A DNA stretch of 64,000 nucleotides from Sacculina carcini (lineage: Eukaryota > Arthropoda > Thecostraca > Sacculinidae). The notes below the pieces were generated by a model. The model made no database searches and was not told the DNA's origin. It saw only the letters and a list, made by a program, of their open reading frames with translations. The stretch covers positions 3,826,906 through 3,890,905 of the forward strand of contig OU696578.1 of assembly GCA_916048095.2 (NCBI GenBank), given 5' to 3'. The position numbers were made by a program, and so were the translations under genes. How positions within the stretch are numbered: position 1 is the stretch's first letter; each line of letters opens with the position of its first letter. This document shows, one piece after another, positions 12,133-23,785 of this stretch.

Positions 12133-12145
12133 GACCTCTTTTATA

Positions 12146-15100
12146 TATATACTAGCATTAAAACCCGCCCGTTGTGCGGAAGAATTCATAAAAATATTGC
12201 AAATTAAAAATAAATAAGGCAAACTCATAAAAACCTTAATCAATTAAGAAGTCTAAATTTCATTATTTTTAATTTACATTTTGACAAAATATTTTCACTC
12301 AGCCCGCCTCTTATTTAAACCCGGCCGACGTGCGGAATAATTCAGAACTCGAACACCATCCGTTCTGGTTCTTGAAGTCAAATCCATTAGTTTTGTATAT
12401 GAATTCATTCTACACGGTGAAATTGAACGTTTTATTGCTGCCCGCGGGACATTTTTATTTCATAAAAATGAGCCATCGCTTCGTTTGCGTTTGAAGCCCC
12501 TGATCATTGAACCAGCGAACCATGAACCAGCGCAATTATGTCACCTCATATTCAAGCATACATACACAGACAGACAGATAATTTCTTCTTTATGTATATA
12601 TATAGCATTAAAACCGCATTAAAACCCGCCCGTTGTGCGGAACAATTCATAAAAATATTGCAAATTAAAAATAAATAAGGCAAACTCATGAAGACCTTAA
12701 TCAATTAAAAAGTCTAAATTTCATTATTTTTAATTTTATTTTGACAAAATATTTTCACTCAACCCGCCTCATATTTAAACCCGCCCGACGTGAGGAAAAA
12801 TTCAGAACTCGAACACCATCCGTTCTGGTTCTTGAAGTCAAATCCATTAGTTTTGTATATGAATTCATTCTATACGGTGAAATTGAACGTTTTATTGCTG
12901 CCCGCGGGACATTTTTATTTCATAAAAATGAACCATCGCTTCGTTTGCGTTTGAAGCCCCTGATAATTGAACCAGCGAACCATGAGCCAGCGCAATTATG
13001 TCACCTCATATTCAAGCATACATACACAGACAGACAGATAATTTCTTCTTTATGTATATATATAGCATTAAAACCCGCCCGTTGTGCGGAGCAATTCATA
13101 ACATGAAATTCATATTCAATTCATAAAAAATATGGAAAAATAAAAATGAAATAGGGTACACTCATAAAAATATTAATCAATTGAAAATTATAAGTTTAAT
13201 TATTTTTATTTCGACAAAATATTTCCCCTCAGTCCGCCTGAGTCATTTTTAAACCCGCCCGTCGTGCTGAATAATTCAGAACTCGAACACGATCCGTTCT
13301 GCATCTTGAAGTCAAATCCATTGGTTTTGTGTATGGATTAATTCTACAGGGTAAATTGAACGTTCTATTGTCTATAATTGCTGCCCGCGGAACATTTTTA
13401 TTTTAAAAAAAAAAACCTTTTTTAAATGAACCATTTGAAAAAATGAACTAAAAAATGGAAACACCTTTTTTAAACCCGCCCGTCGTGGGGAACAATTCAT
13501 ACAATAAAATTCATATAAGAAGTCAAATCCATTGGTTTTGTGTATGGATTAATTCTACAGGGAAAATTGAACGTTCTATTGTCTATAGTTGCTGCCCGCG
13601 GATCATTTTTATTTTTGAAAAAAAATACCTTTTTTTAAATGAACCATTTGAAAAAATGATCTAAAAACACTTTTTTAAACCCACCCGTCGTGCGGAACAA
13701 TTCATACAATAAAATTCATATCAAATCCATAAAATATAATGAATACAAATTGAAAAGCAAAAAATGTAACCTATAAATATCTTAACCAATAGAAAAGTCT
13801 AAATGTGAATATTTTTGTTCTTATTTTAACAAATATTATCCCTCAACCCGCCTGATATATAAATCTGCCCGTCGTGTGGTATAATTCAGAACACAAACAC
13901 GAAACAAACAATGAAAGATGATGAAATCTTATCATCAGAATGTTTCCAAACTATATTTATTACTTAACATCATTCCCCAATATCATTTCCTTAAGTACTA
14001 TTTCACTTTTACCGCTATAATATTGATTGTTAAAATTTATATATTTTCCGCTATCATTAAAACCCAATATAACCTGAGTCAAACCTACCCAACCCAACCC
14101 AACCATTCAATCTTGACCGCTCTCAGCCTAGTCTGAGGTGATTTAACTTATTAGTTTGTGATCACAAAATATACTGATGCGATCATAATTTGTAATCAGA
14201 AGACTGAGATTATCTACCCCAGGGGTCCCAAACACGCGGCCCACCAATACTTTTCTCTCAACCCGCCAATATAGTATCGGGACCAAACTGTAAGGTAGCT
14301 AAATTCACATTTGTTGCATAATGCGATATAATTATACACCATTATCATATTATCTCATAATTCCCGGTTAATGCTTCCACTAATGCATCATATTCATACA
14401 GTTGTTATTTTTTGGATTACACCGATAATACAGCCCTTGATATTACAGCCGATATTATATTATGCAATCTATATTCTGCTACGTATTATTCCTAATACAT
14501 ATATCCTCAGATCGCAAAATATATTTAAAGGTTCACATCATTCTCCAAAATCATTTGCTTAAGAGCTATTCTACTTTTATCGCTAGAATATTTACTGCTA
14601 GCAAAATATCATATACCTCGCTATCATTTAAACCCACTCTTTATAGATACATTTAATTCGCCCGTCGTGCGGAACAGTTCATAAAATATAATTAATATTC
14701 AATTCATAAAAAAATTAGTGCAAATTGAAAAAGAAAAACAAACCCACAGGAAAGTTATAGCTAATATAAAAGTCTAAATGTGAAATTTATGTTTCAATTT
14801 AGAAAACATGTTTTTCCACAACACTATCAAAACAATGCAACCTTCTGTCATCTCTATAATTCCAGGTTAATGCTTCCGCTAAAACAGCATTGTAGTAAGT
14901 GATGTAAATTGGCATTACATGATATTGCAACCCATATCCTTATGCAACTTATGCTTATGCAACTTGAAATTAAACCAATTAAATTACACAGTTAAATTCA
15001 GTAGTTTACTTTGTTCCCAATAGCATTTTACCCGCCCGTCGTGCGGAACGTTATTGAGGACAATAAAGCCTTTATATTCAGTAGAGTGTAGCATTAATTA

Positions 15101-16985
15101 AACTGTACGCAATAAAACCACACCATCCATGCTTGGAGATAATATGATGCATTCTTAATTGTGATTGGGCTTCAGTGAAATTTAATCGGTGTATATTCCT
15201 GTGTAATCGCAAGTACGCATAATAGCTGTCAAATTGGCAATATGTCCTTTTGACTTTACACCGCCGTAACTTCCTTCAGATACCCTTTGGAAAATTACAA
15301 ATTATACCGTATTGTAGAAGAAAAGATTTCTAGAACGATGGTATAATTTATTTTTATGTGTAACAAATAGTTACTGAGAAATAGTAGAAAAATGAATTAA
15401 TTTTAGTCGCCCGGTGTTCAAGTGTAATTTTGGATGTATTTGAGAATTTTGCCAATTTTACACGTTTTTTGTATCATTTGTGGGTATAAATTATAGCTTA
15501 TCTTGTAGAACACAAAATTCTCTACACAGTAGTATATTCCTGTGTAATCGCAAGTGCGTAAATTGTGATTGGACTTCAGTGAAATTTAATCAGTGTATAT
15601 TCATGTGTAATCGCAAGTACGCATAATAGCTGTCAAATTGGCAACATGACATTTTGAACTTACACCGTCGTAACTTCGTTCAGATACACTTTGGAAAATT
15701 AATAATTATACCGTACTGTAGGAAACAAAATTTCTAGCACGATGGTATAATTAATTTTAAGGTGTGACAAACAGTTGCTGAGAAATGGGTATAAAAATGA
15801 ATAAATTGTAGTCACCCGGTGTTCAAGTGTAATTTTGGATGTATTTGAGAATTTTGCCAATTTTACACGTTTTTTGTATCATTTGTGGGTATAAATTACA
15901 CCTTTTCTTGTAGAACACAAAATTCTCTACACAGTAGTATATTCCTGTGTAATCGCAAGTGCGCAAAATAGCTGTCAAATTGGCAATATGTCCTTTTGAC
16001 TTTACACCGCCGTAACTTCCTTCAGATACACTTTGGAAAATTAAAAATTATACCGCATTTTAAAAAATACAATTTCCAGCACGATGATATAATTTATTTT
16101 AATGTGTGACAAATAGTTCCTGGGAAATAGGTAGAAAAATGAATTAATTTAGGCGCCCGGTGATCAAGTGTAATTTTGGATGTATTTGACAATTTTGCCA
16201 ATTTTACACATTTTTTGTATCATTTGTGGGTATAAATTATAACTTTTCTTGTAGAACACAAAATTATCTACACAATAGTATAATTTTTATAGCTGTACCA
16301 TTGCTGGTTTATGAGGAATAGATAGGGGAATATTTACCAAAACATTCACGGTTTCCAGTGCTAATTTTGCCTTTTTGACTTTGTCATTTTGACTTCACAC
16401 CGCCGTAACTTTTTTTTAATACACTTTGGAAAATTAAAAATTATACCGTGTTGTAGCAAACAAAATTCCCAGCATGATGGTATTATTTATTTAGTTGTGT
16501 GATAATTAGGTTTTGATACATAGAGAAAAAAGTATAGAAAATCGGACGCGTGGAGTATAAATATAATTTTGAATATAGATTGAGATTTTGTCATGTTTAC
16601 ATCTTTTATGTTCTATTTTTGGATATGAATTATAACCTATCTTGTAGAACAGAAAATTCTCTACACAGTGGTATAATCTGTTTGGCTGTACCATTTCTGG
16701 TTTATGAGGAGTAGATGGCAGAGCACTGACCACAATTTTCGCATTTTTCAGGGTTCATTTTGTGTTTTCACCGCTATAACTTTTTTTGATTTTATTTTTG
16801 AAATTTAAAATTTAATCTAAAGTGTAGACAAGAAAATTTCCAACGTGATGGTATAAATTGTTAGCGGGTAGGCTGAGTGGTGGCCGAATAATAGCTGATA
16901 GAAAATGGACCAAGGAGGGTCGAACACACACACAGACACACACACACACACACACACAGAGGATCTCTTTTATATATATAGATAT
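12146..16985 (+). repeat. Higher-order repeat, copy 2
   Basis: It has the same order as 7886-12145: two short units (about 12146-12600 and 12613-13062), then a long unit (about 13062-16985) with the GC-rich core near 13074, 13252, 13476, 13680, 13865, 14660 and 15030, then the satellite, a CA run and GAGGATCTCTTTTATATATA. The long unit is about 550 bp longer than in copy 1, mainly because the satellite has more units. Frames 13918-14136 and 14371-14656 match those of copy 1. Confidence 0.9.
15240..16860 (+). repeat. Expanded degenerate satellite (about 350-400 bp units) in repeat copy 2
   Basis: The marker ACACCGCCGTAAC (or a near match) appears at about 15260, 15660, 16003, 16397 and, degraded, 16768, giving about five units against three in copy 1. 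The sub-block TGTAATCGCAAGTGCG is itself repeated (15205, 15545, 15605, 15950). The array has expanded and reshuffled since the two higher-order copies separated. Confidence 0.8.
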
Positions 16986-17483
16986 AGATATATATCCCCA
17001 TATTATCGCCATGTATATACTCTTACATATAAAACTGCACTTTGTGTTTTGTTTTCCTGTTGTGTTTTGTATTCCGCTCACAGCCCCTGATCTTATGTTT
17101 GTGGTAATCGTGCTTGTATGACGTGCTTGTGTGACGTGCGCCAGTGTTCATATTTGTCTGTTCATGACTTTGTGGTTGTTTTTTTTTCAGCATAAAATAA
17201 TCCGGTGCTTACCTTTCCTGGTATATTTTTGTCCTTGTTAGCTCTTGTTTTCTTCTTTCTGAGCTCCCGTTTTGATATAATTATTATCTTGTATCTCTAT
17301 ATTATTATTTATTTTATTGAACAAAACGAACAAAGTGACACAGGAAGAGCGCAAGCGCTATAAACTGCATCATGCAGCCCCTGCGCACTTTGAGCGTGGA
17401 GAATAAGAGAAAGGGAAAGAGAAAAAATACACAAAGACAATATGACACACACAATCATGACAGATCAATACATAACCCATCCA

Positions 17484-17521
<38 letters not shown>

Positions 17522-17970
17522 ACACACACACAGACATACAATTGATATAATACATAAGAAAATGACTAGATCAAAAGAAATTGCACAATATGCTGCACGA
17601 GAACTGACGTACAACAATTATGACTAGATTAATTTGCAGCAAACACACACACACACACACACACATGCATACAATTGATATGATACATACAAAAATGACT
17701 AGATCAAAAGAAATTGCACTATATGCTGCACGAGAAGTGCCGAACAACAATTTGACTAGATTAATTCGCAAGAAACACACACACACACACACACACGCAC
17801 ACTAACATAAACGCACTCGCACAAACACACATACACGATAGTCGCCCACACACATACACACACATCACAAAACGATCCATAAATAATATAAATAAATAAA
17901 TACATATGTCAATCTCAAAATAAATCTCAAGTAAATGAATGAATAAATAATTTAGGTGGAACTAAACTCG
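16986..17970. other. Noncoding; tandem duplication with CA microsatellites
   Basis: No gene is seen. A unit of about 130 bp (containing ATGACTAGATCAAAAGAAATTGCAC...GCTGCACGAGAA, then a CA run) is present twice, at about 17560-17665 and 17693-17797. CA runs lie at 17484-17518, 17642-17665 and 17775-17797. The right part (to 17970) is probably the 3' UTR of the minus-strand LINE that follows. Confidence 0.7.
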
Positions 17971-19596
17971 TCAATTTCTCAACACTTTGTTGGCAGCACT
18001 TTTGAATGATCGTACTGTGCTGGCCCTGCACACACCCTCATCCAATCGATTGCACAACCGCACAGAGCTGGCAAAGAAAAAACGCTTAAACTGATTCGTT
18101 CTGCATTTTGGCTCTTGTAGGCAGAGCGAATGTGAATTTACTGCCAGTCGAGTGACCTTAGCAAAGTGTCGCTGATGAGACACAACACCGTGTAGAGGGT
18201 GTCTTTCGTTGGTCAATATCTTGAACAGCATACAAACGTTGGAGATGTCCCTACGATGACCAAGATTCCAGCATGCATCTCCACCACAGAGGAAGCTGGC
18301 AGAGGAGCCAACTCTGTCAATGATCCAGAGATGCGAATCAGCAGCTGACGACCAAACAGGAGCACAGTACTCGAGAACAGGAAGAACGAAGCAGCGCAAA
18401 CACGAGGCAGATATCGAACGATCATTGAGTACAAGATATGCGTTTCGAAGAATTCCAAGTATCTGAGAAGCGGAAACCACAAGACGACGAACCTGTTTCT
18501 CAAAAGTCAGCCTTGAATCGAATCGAACTACAAGGATATCGACTGTGTTACATTCTTCCACTGCGCAGCCATTAACCAGCAAAGGATCGAGCGTTGGATT
18601 CAATGTGCGAGACCGAGAAACACACAAAAACTTCGACTTTTCTGAGTTAAGCTCCATATTCCAAGTGTCACACCATATGAATATTCTGCGCAGGTCTTCG
18701 TTCAGTGACCAACTCACATTGGGTCGCCGCTCTGGATTGTGAACGGTAGCCACCATAGTTTCATCATCCGCGTAAGCAAAAACAGGATGCGAAGTTAGGC
18801 TGAGCAGATCTGATGTGTAGACATTGAACAAGAGAGGACACAATACACTCCCTTGGGGAACACCCGAGTGAACATCATGCCATTCACTGTGCCTACCATC
18901 AACACATACTTTGTGCTTGCGACCTTGAAGGAATTGGGTCATAACTGATAGGACTCTTCCTCCGACCCTGAGAGACTTTATCTTTCGGATCAAGCCATCG
19001 TGATTGACTCTATCGAACGCGGCTGAAAAGTCTAGCTGGACTATCACAACTTCCTGTCCTCGATCTAGGGCCTGTTGCACAATATGAGTGATGGAGAGCA
19101 GGGCGTCCGTGGTGCCGAGATTTTTGCGATATGCGAATTGATTAGGCGGCAGCAAACTGTGTTTTTCAAGGTATTGAGCGAGAGGACGACACTCCACATG
19201 TTCGAAAACTTTGGATAGCAGAGGTGTTATTGAAATAGGCCGGTATGGACTGGGATCGGATGATGAAGGACCTTTTGGAATTGGAGTGATATTGGCGACT
19301 CGGCAGCACGATGGAAAATGGCCGCGCCTAATTAGTCGTCTAAAAACGGCACAACATTTTGAAGCCAATGCTACAGCAGTCTTCTTCAGAAATAAGGGAA
19401 ACATACCCAGAGGATCAGTGCCACCATTGAAGTCAAGAGATTCAAGCAGACTTTTCACTTCCTTAGATCTGAAAGCTACTCCCGTCAATGCAGGTTTATC
19501 ATATACAGTGTCATCAGTAGATAAAGGACGACGATAGAGTTTGCTGTCGAAATGACGCATGAGCAAATCTGCTTTCTCAGTCGGACTTGACACCAC
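17971..19596 (-). pseudogene. LINE reverse transcriptase domain
   Basis: About 540 residues contain the ordered non-LTR RT motifs: ANITPIPKGPSSSDPSPYRP, ISITPLLSKVFE, QFAYRKNLGTTDALLSI, VQLDFSAAFDRVNHDGL (first catalytic Asp), SGVPQGSVLCPLLFNVY and FAYADDETMVATV (catalytic Asp pair). These are followed by MELNSEKSKFLCVSRS and a thumb/C-terminal region (LEYCAPVWSSAADSHLWIID) typical of this LINE group. The catalytic residues are intact. It shares a frame with the endonuclease and is separated from it by one TGA, so the initiator-like codon at 19596 is not a real start. Confidence 0.92.
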
Positions 19597-19632
19597 CTTC
19601 CCCGTTGCAGAGAGGAGAGGCGGGAGAGTCGT

Positions 19633-20733
19633 TCACACACCGTGAATGATGGACTTGAGAGTGGACAACCATTTGTGAGGGTCAGACGTCGACGACAACA
19701 ATTCTTTGGCAGAACTGTGTCTCTGCCGTTCGGCCTGCCGGTAAGTCGCCGCACAAGAAGCCCTGGCCGTCACATACTCATTCCAAGCTTCGAAAGTCCT
19801 GGACCTGGACCAATGATGGTAAGCTGCCTGTTTCATTTGACGGGCAGAATGCAAATCGGCATTGAACCAGGACTTATCATTGGAACGGAAGGAAAGTTTC
19901 TTAACGGGCACCCGACGAGATATGATCGGTGACAGTTGGTCGTTCAATGACGATACAGGGTCGTCGCTACTCAAAATCGGACCTAGACAAATGTTACGTA
20001 CATCGTTCATTACATTGTCCCAGTAAACACGTGACTTCATGAACACCTCTTTTCTGATCGTGTGCACGGGCACAGACTGCCGAAGATTGAGCTGAATGCT
20101 CAGAGCAGAGTGATCAGAAGAGCCAAGTGGAGCGAGGATGGTCACTTTGACGACATCAGGTACATCAGTGAAAACCAGATCGAGACAGTTGCCGGATGAA
20201 TGAGTCGGACTGGTAACCAACTGATCACAACCGGAGATATTGGCAAAATCCAATGCAGCACGATGATGTGAATCAGTCGGGCTCCTAGAAAACCATTCGC
20301 TATGATGTTCGTTGAAATCACCGGCAAAGACAAAGGCCGCTTTACGGTCGTTGTCCTGGATCACAGACATTGCACGAATGAAGCAATCATATATGGAATC
20401 GTCCGAGTCCGGGTTGCGGTAGTAGCCAAATATATAATAATTGGTCAACCTTGAACATACACGAATGACAAGACCTTCATGACAGTCACATTCGAACTTA
20501 ATGTACCGGTGAGCAGAAAAGCCATTGCGTACGTAAAGCGACATGCCGCGTCTGCGTTTGGAGGCATCACGGTAGATAAGCGCAGGCTCTGAAAATCCAG
20601 AAATCAACAATTCAGATTTGTGACGAAGACTGGACACAATGGTTTCAGAGCAATTGATGATGTCATGCGACTGGGCAACGAGCGAATTGTCCTGGAGGTT
20701 TTTCGCAAGGCCGCGAACGTTTGCGCATGACAC
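19633..20733 (-). pseudogene. LINE apurinic-type endonuclease domain
   Basis: Endonuclease/exonuclease/phosphatase motifs appear in order: CANVRGLAKNLQD (catalytic Asn), IINCSETIVSS (Glu), YIFGYYRNP, FVFAGDFNEHHSEW (Asp and Asn), NCLDLVFTD and LAPLGSSDHSALSI (Asp-His pair). The catalytic set looks complete. The frame opens with GTG, and the real protein began upstream, beyond the TAG at 20749. The domain ends at TGA 19633-19635, after which the same frame becomes the RT part. Confidence 0.92.
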
Positions 20734-20757
20734 CCTACATGACCGCCGCTAAAACAC

Positions 20758-20784
20758 AGGCCCGGGATTTGTCTCGATGTCGCC
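20758..20784 (-). other. 2A-like ribosome-skipping motif GDIETNPGP
   Basis: The minus-strand frame of the LINE reads LLLLCGDIETNPGPVF and then a TAG. GDIETNPGP matches the D-x-E-x-N-P-G-P consensus of 2A peptides, which are established in some APE-type LINEs near the N-terminus. Here it lies about 10 residues before the endonuclease. Whether it is active cannot be told from sequence. Confidence 0.75.
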
Positions 20785-21199
20785 GCAGAGGAGTAATAAG
20801 CCAAAACAGTACAATCCAACGTTAAGACAAAATCGTATCCAAGGACATGCCGAGGTCAATAAATCCATAGAAAACAGTCCGAAAAATGTGAATGAATCCA
20901 TGAAACCATGAAACGATGTTTGAGTTGGCGGAACAAAAGGTCATTATTGGAGGTGCCGCCACACCAGGTATGGCAATTAGTTTGTGGAAACGTGAGTACG
21001 CGCAGAAACACGGACCCTGACAGTTACGATGACAAATATGGCCGCTGCCACCATCCATCTCGTCACCCTGCCTACACAGCTTGAGATTGCGGCAAGAAAA
21101 GAAGGAAAGAGAGGAAGAGTCTAACGTGCAGTCCGTTAAACAGATAAGAATGGGAACATCGCTGGAAGACTGGGACACACAGCTATGGCAACGAAATTC
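20785..21199 (-). other. Probable 5' part of the LINE, degraded
   Basis: Minus-strand frames contain Cys-rich text (RCHSCVSQSS, LICLTDC, ICHRNCQGPCFC) compatible with a broken zinc-finger ORF upstream of the endonuclease, but no frame stays open throughout. Confidence 0.4.
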
Positions 21200-21492
21200 A
21201 TTTTCCATCCTCGAGCTAAATGGCCGTTGGCTTTAGTTAAAAACTCATCCGCCCTTTGACAGGTTTTGTATTTCGTCCTGCAGGGTGTTTAGCCACCCTC
21301 CGCACTGATAGGAGCCAGTGGGGGAGCCGGTTTAGTCGCCGACAACCCCACCACCCATCAGTCGCCTCTTACGACACGCTGGGGTGCGGTGGAGGTATTC
21401 TGATCCCCCTCCACAGATATATCATGTTTATCGCGCCTTTGTTGATTAGTGCGCTATATCAAATACACGCTTGTTGTTGTTGTTGTTGTTGA
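21200..21492 (+). repeat. LINE-type 3' end with TTG tail
   Basis: A GC-richer block (AGGGTGTTTAGCCACCCTCC ... CGCCTCTTACGACACGCTGG) leads to GTGCGCTATATCAAATACACG and then a TTG run. The same terminal phrase, GTGCGCTAT...AATACATG then TTG, ends the LINE at 63600-63650 and, more weakly, 26990-27036. The part at 21205-21345 also matches 26760-26885 in inverted orientation. It is a dead-on-arrival 3' fragment. Confidence 0.75.
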
Positions 21493-21570
21493 TATATCAG
21501 TATAACGCTACACTATTTAATGCTTCAATAGCTACAATAATATATGCTATAATAGCTCATGATCAATGTG

Positions 21571-22560
21571 TATTATTGTATTTGAATGTAAGCACACAAA
21601 CATGAACAAGAAAGCACAATACCACACGATCACACCTCAACACAATGCATTAAGTATTATTGTCTCTGCCGTGCAACACACTACACCATTGCACAAACAC
21701 CACACTCTCACTATACCAGTAACCCACTGCCCAACATGCACGAGCGACCGTTGACTCCGGGCGGATACCACGCGCGCATGCACTCACTCATAGCTCGCGC
21801 TTGTGCGACGCAACTACCTCCGCGCGCGCATACAACAACGTACACAAAATCGAACTGTCACGTCCACACACAAATACATATCATGCACGCACACGCAATA
21901 ATATATACCGTATTTGCCGGTGTACACGTATAAGTCGTGTATAAGTCGACCTTTTTCGATCAAAAATCGACCGAAAAAAATCGACCTCGACTTATACGCC
22001 GAGTCATAAAATTTAAATTCGTATTCATCGCTTCAAATGTGATGGTAACCAAGGCCGTTTCTCATGCATCTCATTGTACGTGGGTGTGCGTCCGTCTGGC
22101 TCATCAAACAGCGAGAAGCTGAATCATTATAAAGCGTCCGTCGCATTAACACGCATCCTCAGCAACAATTTCAAATATTTTTACCTCAATAACGGACATC
22201 GAAAGCCAGGCAGCGACGATGACTGCTAGGTGGAAGTACTGGGCATTGAGCGAATGTACGAGTCATCGCCTAAACGCCTAAATGGCGTATATATCGCTCG
22301 CTACAAACTCGATAATTTGAACACATTACGTCAAACACACACATTTCGTCCATGTGTGTGTTTCGCATATTTCTGATTGAATTTTAAAGTTTAATATAAT
22401 GAAACAATTGAGCTCGACATATACATAGGATATATCATAATATCGCAAATTTCGGTCGAATTTGAGGGGGTTGACTTATACAACGAGTCGACTTATACAC
22501 CGGCAAATACGGTAATAAAAAATACCATGCAATATACACACAATAAAAACAACAATACAA
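21571..22560 (+). repeat. Module A, copy 1, split by a MITE
   Basis: The sequence from TGTATTTGAATGTAAGCACAC through GCACGAGCGACCGTTGACTCC to GCACGCACACGCAATAATATATA matches 49671-50003. After the MITE (21908-22513), ATACCATGCAATATACA matches 50019-50037. The short GC-rich patch with CTACCTCCGCGCGCGCATAC is conserved in both. Confidence 0.85.
21908..22513. mobile_element. pogo/Tc1-mariner-like MITE, 606 bp, TA target duplication
   Basis: The ends are inverted copies of CCGTATTTGCCGGTGTA, followed inside by TAAGTCGACC-type text repeated near each end. TA flanks both sides (21906-21907 and 22514-22515). It has no transposase ORF. The other copy of module A (about 50003) lacks this DNA and shows the uninterrupted site, which confirms the boundaries. 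Pogo-like assignment rests on the TIR style and TA duplication. Confidence 0.9.
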
Positions 22561-22679
22561 TCGACAATAAACACAATACAATCACATTGTGTGTGAGACG
22601 AAATGTATTATTCAATGTGTGTTCTTGTATTGTGACAATACAATTATCATTAAAGACCGGATGTTCAGGCAATAAAAAT

Positions 22680-23342
22680 GGCAAAATAGGCAGGCAAAAA
22701 GCACGATAAAACAGCAAATCAAGCGTGCCCTGCTATATCAAGCGTGATAATTTCATGTCCAATGCGGCAAGGTATGGATATATTTTAGACACAAATGGTT
22801 GTAATTACACACACACACACGTGTACACACACACACACACACACACACGTGTACACACACGTACACACACAGAACTCACACACATAACAATATAGATATA
22901 CATATAGCGCCAGTTATAGTCATAGGCGGCGAGGTTAACATGGCCCCAATTGGAACAAATTCTATTTGAGAAAACATTTATTTGCGCTCCCATAGTCTCT
23001 CTTTGCCGTCTTAATCCAGCTGGCAGCATACCAGCCTAACCTAACCTGGTCGGATTATGTAGAGAATGAGAGCGGCCGTGAGGCTTGTCTCAGATAGTCC
23101 GTGTCTCAAATGGGGTAGTCTCCAGGCGAGGTTATAAGAGCACTGACACTCAAGCATATGTGGCACAATTAATACATTATAAGTATATAGAAAATGTAAT
23201 ATTGTTGAGAACTTTACTACGTCTTATTTTGAATGGCTTAAATATATTTTCGTAGTCCGTATGCAGTCAGTGGGCATCGTATTTGAGACTCCTGATGTAA
23301 ACGTATGTATTTGCACAAGTCTGCGATGTATTGCTGTATAAT

Positions 23343-23381
<39 letters not shown>

Positions 23382-23785
23382 CGGTGTGACTCTGTTGTTT
23401 GAATCAATTGGTTTTGGAGTCACTAGGTTGTTGTTTACTCGTGAGTGTCATGTGACAAAATGCAATTGGTTTCTAGCTCTCTGATTGGTCGTACTGTCCA
23501 TCTCGCCACTGATTGGTCACAACATTTGCTACCGCGGAAAATTAACACATAATTGCAGAAAGTATTGTTTATTAATGCTTCAGATGGAATCAACATTTAA
23601 ACGTCAATACTTTCTAAATACCGTGTTACAATGTGGCAACTTCACTCATTCATTCTCAATTAAGCTGGTTACGAATCAACGTCTGCTGACTCATAGCGAT
23701 TGATATTGAGGATTTGGGCTGTAACACAAGTAGGTGGCAGCTAGTGGTACGCCAGATGTTGCACGTGACTTATGTTGTTCACATG
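22680..23785 (+). repeat. Module B, copy 1
   Basis: It begins near AAAATAGGCAGGCAAAAAGC and ends near TTGTTCACATG; the counterpart is 45960-46845. Shared landmarks are a CA/ACGTGTAC microsatellite (22806-22872), GAGACTCCTGA, a GT run (about 23343-23375), four ATTGG boxes and a CAGAAAGTATTG...CAATACTTTCT inverted pair. Copy 1 has about 250 bp extra around 22930-23150. No convincing protein is encoded. Confidence 0.85.
23406..23516. promoter_or_regulatory. Cluster of four inverted CCAAT (ATTGG) boxes in module B
   Basis: ATTGGT occurs near 23408, 23465, 23484 and 23511 within about 110 bp, and at the same four positions in the second copy (about 46463-46569). Clustered CCAAT boxes are typical NF-Y-bound promoter elements. 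No clear gene follows in either copy, so this is a candidate only. Confidence 0.4.

Larger units (their letters stand above)
7886..12145 (+). repeat. Higher-order repeat, copy 1 (two short units plus one long unit)
   Basis: It begins TATATACTAGCATTAAGACCCGCCCGTTG. Two near-identical short units of about 450 bp lie at about 7886-8338 and 8339-8788. A long unit follows (about 8789-12145), built around the recurring core CCCGCCCGTCGTGCGGAA roughly every 180-220 bp (near 8801, 8983, 9203, 9410, 9595, then 10388, 10570, 10928). The long unit ends in a degenerate satellite, a CA run and GAGGACCTCTTTTATATATA. The next higher-order copy starts immediately at 12146. It contains two short frames (9648-9866 and 10192-10425) that recur in the other copies. 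I recognise no transposase. Confidence 0.9.
17971..20784 (-). mobile_element. CR1/L2/jockey-type LINE, nearly complete ORF2 region with stops
   Basis: One continuous minus-strand frame runs from a 2A-like motif (20758-20784) through an endonuclease and a reverse transcriptase to 17971. It is interrupted only by TAG at 20749-20751 and TGA at 19633-19635. The 5' part of the element appears to extend to about 21200, where broken frames with Cys-rich text remain. Dimensions fit an APE-type non-LTR element of the CR1/L2 group; the exact clade is not settled. It probably lost activity recently, because so few breaks are visible. Confidence 0.9.

Noticed and set aside
7886..16985. The core CCCGCCCGTCGTGCGGAA as a CENP-B box
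   Set aside because: Compared with the CENP-B consensus (TTCG....A..CGGG and its complement), the fixed bases do not line up, so no centromere claim is made.
7886..16985. The direct GC-rich repeats as a CRISPR array
   Set aside because: The window is eukaryotic, the spacing is about 200 bp rather than about 60-70, and the 'spacers' are themselves repeated between copies.
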